Assembly (NCBI RefSeq): GCF_010183535.1
Contig: NC_071328.1
Location: 7,316,001 to 7,380,000 of the forward strand
DNA: 64,000 nucleotides
Direction: 5' to 3'
From: Caenorhabditis remanei
Taxonomy: Eukaryota; Nematoda; Chromadorea; Rhabditida; Rhabditidae
This document shows, piece by piece, positions 57,173 to 64,000 of the stretch. The notes below the pieces were generated by a model, which was not told the DNA's origin, did not search any database, and saw only the letters and a program-made list of their open reading frames with translations. Each line of letters opens with the position of its first letter. The stretch's first letter is position 1. Made by a program: the position numbers and the translations under genes.

Positions 57173-60100
57173 ATGAAATTCACAACATTATTAACTGTGA
57201 TTGCAACGATCACCATATCGGTGGCATTCGGAAAAGAATGTGGATCAAATTTGAAGCCGGAAAAGTTGGGTACGTCTCATGCAGAATTCCTAATTTCTAG
57301 GAACCTAATAATCTAAAATTTGAAAGCAATGACAGTAACTTTGATTTCAGTTGTTGTCGGGGTGTGGAAACGAGACTTTGACAACTCCACGGCGCAATAC
57401 CGTATCTCGGATGAAGATTTATCAGTAAGAGGATACGAAAGAGCTGAACGCGATAAAGCAAGTTCAACTGTAATGTTGGCAAGACATCCGGAAGGATGTA
57501 TTATAAATGAATGTGGAGTTCGTTTATCTGCAATGATGCAAGTCAACGGAGCAATTCTTCATACGGATAATCGAATGGTTAAACTGAATGATTCGACTAT
57601 GAATAATATCGAAGATGAATTTTATTGTGCTGAAAAGAGCGGATTCTGTGGAGCAAATGTGCCGATTTATCGGTTGGTGAAGCATTCGTTGACTGGACCA
57701 CGTTAGTTTAATTGTCTCCTTGGAATAAAATCATTATGACTGAAATTCAGATTATGCCTACTCCTTCGACAATGTTGGACAATCCCTTCCAGGCTATGAG
57801 AAGGAATTCTTTCCGTTGTGTTTTGCGTGGCATCAAACTCCTTCAGTTGTTCTATTTAATTCATCTGATGACGGTGTCTGTCTAACACTTCCAGATGCTC
57901 AAAACGCCAGAATTCTGTATTCGAGCAATCAAGTGAATGTATTTTCAATTGGAACAACTGCAACTCTTCAATGTAATCAGGGATACGCTGGCAATGGAAC
58001 AAGTAGTTTATTATGTACAAAAGATGGATGGTATCCGAAAAGAGATGAGATGGGAAGTTGTATTAATCCAGGTAAGATTTCAATATATTTCTTTATCGAA
58101 ACATTAAGTTTGTTTTCAGAACCAAAGAAGCCTCTTCAACTTGTCGTTGCTTCTGACGTCATCAGTCAATCTTCCTGCTCTGTTCCTGCTGTGACTCAAA
58201 ATGGAAACATAGTCTACTCTGCCAATGTGGCCACATCTACATCAAAAACTTCTGTTCCATCTGCAACTAGAGCTACAGTACTATGCTCTCTGGGATTCGT
58301 GCCAACAACTTCTGTGACATCATCAAAATGTGTTGACGGAGAGTGGCAGCCTGCACTTCCAACGTGTTTGTCGCTTCTTGATTTGAAATGTCCAATTCTT
58401 TCGGCTCCGAGAAATGGAGAGGTAGGTCAAAACAATCACAATACGCGTAATTCAATAGATAAACAATTATAAATTTCAGCTGGTCTTCACTAATTCTCCG
58501 AAACCTCCATACAGTCTCGACTCTACCGTTTCTTTAAAATGTGATCGTAACTTTTTTGGAATGGGAAATCTAACAGCAACATGTACTTCAACTGGATGGG
58601 ATCAAAAAATTGGAAGATGTGAACCGGTAGGAGTTCGAAGATTATCTGAGAGTGTAGGTTTCATACAGAAATTAGAAATCAGGAAAATCAACGAAATTAA
58701 AATTTTTAGCACAGAAATCGAATGAAAAGACAGGTCAGTTTGAAATGAGAAACGGGTGTTTCAGTTCTCTATCTACTTCTATTTACTATCGTTCAACTAT
58801 CTTCTTTAATCTATCAATAGCTGTCTAACTTTCTTTTCTTCAATTAGTTTTTCTATCACTTCTGTTTCTTTCACTTAATTTCCCTCAAAAATTGACCCAA
58901 AACTTTTGAATCTCAGGTCTCCACCGGTACTCCATGTACCGCAATTGTCAATCCAGCCAACGGAAACCTCCTCTACATGCAAGCAAATCCATCTCAAGAA
59001 TACTCATCTGGAACATCGGTGTATTTGATGTGTAATCTGGGATTCTCTTTGTCTGGATCTGTTTCTTCATTGTGTTCCAATGGAGTTTGGACGCCAAGTA
59101 TCGGTATTGAAACATCCAAACTTTTTGAAGATATGTGACAAAAAATCTTTTCTAGGGCAATGCACAAGTGCACTCTCTCTGGGACAAATAACTGGAAGCT
59201 GCGAAGCAATTCCAGCTCGTACGAACGGAACAATCACCTATAGTTCATGTGAGTTTAGACACTGATTTTTCAAATTCTGAAGATCCCTTAAACTCAAAAG
59301 TCAGGAAACCTATTTTCTATTTTGTTCAGTGGGAACATACAGTTCCGGAACCATTGCAACATTGACCTGCAACCTAATGAATACTGTATCTGGGTCCACA
59401 ACAAGTACATGTTTGAGTGGAATTTGGAACCCTACACTTGGAAACTGTATTTCATCTGGAACTGGAGTGGGAGGAGTTGGAACAGGAACAACTTGTCCAA
59501 ACCCAACTGTCTTGAATGGACAGATTACTTACAGTCAAGGAAATACTTTTGACGTGAGTTTGATCTGGAGAAAATACTTATTTTTAATATGTATCAGCTA
59601 TTTCATCTAATGTTCTGACCATATATAATTTTAAAAACAAAACGTATTGCATGTCACTAGAAAAATATATAATCCCCTGATTTTCTAAACTTTCTGATTG
59701 TCGTTCATTATGTTATCACAATGTTAGTTAGATCCTTTTTGACTTTCACTCGAATATTGTGTTGCTGCTAGTAAGAAAAAGCCACGTCATCTTCACGCAG
59801 CATTTAAATCACATCATCCCTTCCACTTTATTCCAGACTACTCGCCCTGCCATGACCACTGCTACACTGACTTGTAATAGTGGATACACTTTAACAGGAA
59901 CATCCATTTCCACATGTATCAGTGGAACATTCACTCCATCACTCGGCACTTGCACATTCGGAACATCTGGAAGTGTTGGAAATACTTGTAGTAGTCCATT
60001 CATTATTAATGGACAAGTCACGTTTAGTCAAGGAAACACCTATGATGTGAGCACTCAAAATTTAGTATTTATCGGATGTAGTAGAAACATTCATACCATT

Positions 60101-63100
60101 CGTTGAGATTCTGGCAGTTCCGGTATGCAAGTAATCAACCTTTTCCAGCTCACTCGTCCATCAGGAACAACTGCCACTCTGACATGTAACAGCGGCTATA
60201 CTGTCAGTGGAACAGCTTCATCCACGTGTACAAATGGAGTATTCAATCCGACACTTGGAACTTGTAATATGGGAACTGGAGGTGGAATTGGAACTGGAAC
60301 AACTTGTCCAAACCCAACTGTCTTGAACGGACAGATTACATACAGTCAAGGAAATACTTTTGACGTAAGTTTTTTTCATCGGTTTGCAAGTATTAGGTTG
60401 GTCAGTAATGATTCTGACCAACCTAATACTTTTTGCAATGTTTGTATGGATACTTCGTTTTTTTCGCTTCCCCAAACCACAACCTTAGCCTAGTTTGATG
60501 AACTTCATCCCTATCACACGAGTTAGACAGTGAACATGTTTCAATTTATTTCAAACAGTATCAACGATTTATTAATTGCTATCATGCATGAACAGACGTC
60601 CAGCAACACAAAAATGTCGTTTTTAAACATCACTCTTCTCCTTTTTCTATTGAGCACTTCACACCACCCTCTCACTTTATTCCAGACCACTCGGCCAATC
60701 ATGACTGTTGCCACTTTGAGGTGTAACACGGGATATACTGTAACAGGAACATCCACATCCACATGTATCAGTGGAACATTCACTCCATCACTCGGCACTT
60801 GCACATTCGGAACATCTGGAAGTGTTGGAAACACTTGTAGTAGTCCATTCATTATTAATGGGCAAGTCACGTTTAGTCAAGGAAATACTTATGATGTGAG
60901 CACGGCATTTAAAGTATTATGAAATTTACCAACACTTCTCTCCCTATTCTTTACCACCGCTATATTTTGAGATCGAGAAAAACGTTTAATTTCCAGCTCA
61001 CTCGTCCATCAGGAACAACTGCCACTCTGACATGTAACAGCGGCTATACTGTCAGTGGAACAGCTTCATCTACGTGTACAAATGGAGTATTCAATCCGAC
61101 ACTTGGAACTTGTAATATGGGAACTGGAGGTGGAATTGGAACTGGAACAACTTGCCCAAATCCAACTGTATTAAATGGACAGATTACGTACAGTCAAGGA
61201 AATACTTTTGACGTAAGTTTGTCAGTATAGCTACCTGATTATATCACGACTAAAAATAGACGAGAAGGAATTAGTGATTAGAGGTCTAGTAATCTTTCTA
61301 ATAGTTATAGTTGCGTCATGATGTTCGTCTTGCATGTTAATTATGAAGTATGCCCTCATGCTTGAGACAGTTTTCTTAATTTTCATATTTCACGAGCAAC
61401 TACTAGTGAGTTTGTGTTACTTTTGACGTGAGGTCATAGCCATGGAAAAATTTTTCAGCGAATATGGTAAATATTATTACAACGCGTTCCAGCACGTGCT
61501 ACCTTCCTACTACATTCTCTCAATTTGCACATGCCCATCTACATAGTAAAGCAAACTTGTATAAACACTATAATTTTGGTACTAGTTCGCACGAAATGCG
61601 CTTGATACAAATTTAGCACACTTTTTTGTCTTCTCGAACCTAATCGATCGCTTGAAACTTCAATGTTTTTTTTTGTCAGAGTTTCTCGTTTTAAATGCGC
61701 AACGCCTCACCCAACACCTCCACCCTTCCACTTTATTCCAGACCACTCGCCCTGCCATGACCACCGCTACACTGACTTGTAATAGTGGATACACTTTAAC
61801 AGGAACATCCATTTCCACATGTATCAGTGGAACATTCACTCCATCTCTCGGCACTTGCACATTCGGAACATCTGGAAGTGTTGGAAACACTTGTAGTAGT
61901 CCATTCATTATTAATGGACAAGTCACGTTTAGTCAAGGAAACACCTATGATGTGAGCACACTGTAAAACAGATGTTTTTACTTTTTAAAGTTTTAAAAGA
62001 ACAACAATTTCAAGTGACTTTGCAGTTTTTCTAGACAACCTTAATGGTTTCACATATATCTCTTTCAGCTCACTCGTCCATCAGGAACAACTGCCACTCT
62101 GACGTGCAACAGCGGGTATACTGTCAGTGGAACAGCTTCATCAACGTGTACAAATGGAGTATTCACGCCAACACTTGGAACATGCAATATGGGAACTGGA
62201 ACAGGAATCGGTACTGGAATACAATGTACTGCTATGATTGCACCATTGGGAGGATCGGTGACCTACTCGAATGGAGGATCAATGGGACCATTCCCAAGTG
62301 GAACTACTGTAACAGGAACATGCACAAATGGAGGAGCAATTACAGGTAAGTATCGACAGTGACGGGGAATTGAAGTAATTCTCCAGGCATAAGAAATCAA
62401 TTCGTGTTTCAGGTTCTGCAACTGCTTCATGTTCCAATGGAATGTGGACTCCTACTTTTTTGGGTACCTGCTCTCTCATCGGTGGTTCAACAACGGGTCA
62501 ATGTAGTGCATTAACTGTTCCATCTGGAGCTCAAGCAACATATTCTCCGTTCTCTTTGAGTACAACTAGTTTTACATCTGGAACCGTTGCCACTGTTTCG
62601 TGTACTTCTGGCGGATCAATGCTCGGAACTTCCACATGTACAAATGGATTATGGAGCCCAATGATTACAGGAACATGCTCTGGAACAGGTATTTCCCAAA
62701 AACTGACGTAAATATCAATCACAAATCAACTTTAGGAACCGGAAACACGTGCACCACACTCACTCGCCCCGTCGGTGAAACTGTAACATACGACGGTCAA
62801 ACTTCCTTCGCCACCTCCTTCAACTCCGGAGTGATTGCACGTGTCACATGCACCAATGGAACTCAAATCGGTCAATCCACGTGTCTTTCCGGACAATGGA
62901 CACCAGCAATCACTGCAACTTGTTCAGGATCAAGTACTGCAATTGGAACACAATGTATTGGAGCAATTGCTCCAGCTAATTCTCAAATCACCTATAGTGA
63001 TGGAAGTATGGTGTTACACTCGGCTGGTACAACTGCCACATTGACTTGTATCAACTCGGCAACGATCAGTGGAAACAGTTTTGCCACGTGTTCAAACGGA

Positions 63101-64000
63101 GTGTGGACACCAACACTTGGAAGTTGTACCTCCTCTGGAACAAATACCGGACCATGCTATACGCCACCATTGACACCAACTGGAGCTACATTGACTTATT
63201 CATCTGGATTCTTTGCGCCATGGACTGCAGGTTTGTGAATGGTTTTCCTGTTGATTTTTGTTTTGCACAGCACGGTCTCCCATACTGCGAAAAAGAACTG
63301 CAAGGAACGTGAAGGCGATTTTTTCACGTTTTAATTCAATTCTTTTATTTTTTGCACTGAAAATTCAGTTTTTTCAGGTTTTTAGACGGCACAATGGATG
63401 AAAAAAGGTCCCGTCCTACAGAATTGTAGAAAATAAAACTCTCTATCTTATGAGCCAGAAAACGTGAAATTTGGTCTGAAATTCACTTTTTCTATACAGA
63501 AAAACTGATTTTCAGAAAATTGAGATTTTCTGCCATTTCATCCAATATTTTTTTTCAAAAAAATTGTAACAGTTTTGGAGCATCCTCAAAAACATTATGT
63601 GCAATTTTTATTAGAAAGTGTTTTCTACCAAAAAAGTTATACTCAATTTTCTGAAAATCAGTTTTTCTGTATAGAAAAAGTGAATTTCAGACCAAATTTC
63701 ACGTTTTCTGGCTCATAAGATAGAGAATTTTATTTTCTACAATTATGTAGGACGGGACCTTTTTTCATCCATTGTGCCGTCTAAAAACCTGAAAAAACTG
63801 AATTTTCAGTGCAAAAAATAAAAGAATTGAATTAAAACGTGAAAAAATCGCCTTCACGTTCCTTGCAGTTCTTTTTCGCAGTATGGGAGACCGTGGCACA
63901 GATAATAACTTCTTAACTGAAACTTCATCGTATTCCAGGAAGTACTGCCACAATGTCCTGTCCAGCCGGTCAAACAGCTATTGGAACTACCATAACTACC
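57173..64000 (+). CDS. Large secreted sushi/CCP-repeat protein (partial, runs off right edge)
   Basis: Eighteen exons visible: 57173-57269, 57351-57701, 57751-58071, 58120-58421, 58480-58653, 58710-58733, 58917-59103, 59156-59248, 59330-59553, 59837-60046, 60149-60364, 60686-60895, 60997-61212, 61742-61951, 62069-62345, 62413-62688, 62736-63230 and 63939-64000. All phases agree; about 1315 residues so far. MKFTTLLTVIATITISVAFG is a signal peptide. An N-terminal globular region (to about residue 210, with ARHPEGCIINECGVRL and GYEKEFFPLCFAW) is followed by about fifteen sushi modules of the form C-P-NGQ-TYSQG-TLTCNSGY-C-NG-W/F-P-LGTC. A 24-nt exon inserts HRNRMKRQ, a furin-type site. Exons 10 to 15 are tandem copies. 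The role is probably extracellular matrix, adhesion or cuticle-associated; no specific function is claimed. A C. elegans homologue with many sushi repeats exists on chromosome I (F36H2.3, from memory, unverified). Confidence 0.85.
60393..60426. repeat. Small palindrome with mariner-like ends, in an intron
   Basis: TTAGGTTGGTCAG is inverted after an 8-base loop and flanked by TA on both sides, as for a Tc1/mariner insertion. It sits just after sushi exon 11, about 28 bp past the donor. It may be a minimal mariner-derived hairpin. Confidence 0.6.
63271..63895. mobile_element. 625-bp foldback element in a sushi-gene intron
   Basis: Arms of about 285 bp start CACGGTCTCCCATACTGCG and mirror at 63895. 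A 6-bp duplication GCACAG is at 63265-63270 and 63896-63901. It fills most of the 708-bp intron between exons 17 and 18; the splice donor (63231) and acceptor (ending 63938) lie outside it. The two arms match closely, and no coding capacity is seen. Confidence 0.78.

Noticed and set aside
60541..60870. Minus frames antisense to sushi exons (also near 59809, 60218 and 61660)
   Set aside because: They mirror the tandemly copied sushi exons and repeat only because those exons repeat.

Overview
The window is nematode genomic DNA from the genus Caenorhabditis. The evidence is many short introns with TTTTCAG-type 3' splice sites, AT-rich intergenic DNA full of short inverted-repeat transposons, and a set of genes whose orthologues, as I remember them, sit close together on C. 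elegans chromosome I (uggt-2, hsp-70, cbl-1, hxk-1, rpoa-2, prom-1, uev-3, rab-5, nmat-2, psat-1). Repeat content and several rearrangements suggest a species other than C. elegans, but I cannot name it. All exon models were built by hand from splice signals, reading phase and remembered family alignments; no search was run.

Layout. 1-8.3 kb: a minus-strand UDP-glucose:glycoprotein glucosyltransferase (uggt) gene runs off the left edge. Between its two exon blocks lie a plus-strand heat-inducible hsp-70 gene with heat-shock elements and a decayed cystathionine lyase (cbl-1-like) remnant. Two near-identical palindromes, each with a head-to-head pair of tRNA-Gly(UCC) genes, sit in uggt introns. 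8.4-9.3 kb: one transposon nested inside another. 10.3-12.2 kb: phosphoserine aminotransferase (+). 13.0-14.9 kb: hexokinase (-), with candidate alternative first exons at 20.9-21.2 kb and a repeat-rich stretch between. 23.6-27.6 kb: the second-largest RNA polymerase I subunit (-). 28.4-30.9 kb: a prom-1/FBXO47-like F-box gene (+) interrupted by a transposon. 32.0-35.1 kb: a phosphatase-and-actin-regulator gene (-), followed by about 10 kb without a gene I can support. 45.4-47.2 kb: uev-3-like E2 variant (-). 48.1-49.6 kb: rab-5 (-). 51.8-52.8 kb: nicotinamide mononucleotide adenylyltransferase (+). 57.2-64.0 kb: a large secreted sushi-domain protein (+) with tandemly duplicated exons, open at the right edge.

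Most genes are housekeeping: ER glycoprotein quality control (uggt), chaperone (hsp-70), serine synthesis (psat), glycolysis entry (hxk), rRNA transcription (rpoa-2), early endosome traffic (rab-5) and NAD synthesis (nmat). They do not form a single pathway. The main novelty is how mobile DNA has reshaped the genes. A 510-bp inverted-repeat element in prom-1 seems to have become a frame-preserving intron. A 217-bp element landed on the uev-3 start codon. A GC-rich hAT-like family has three copies with perfect 8-bp target duplications, and an element made mostly of a 7-bp minisatellite lies upstream of hexokinase.
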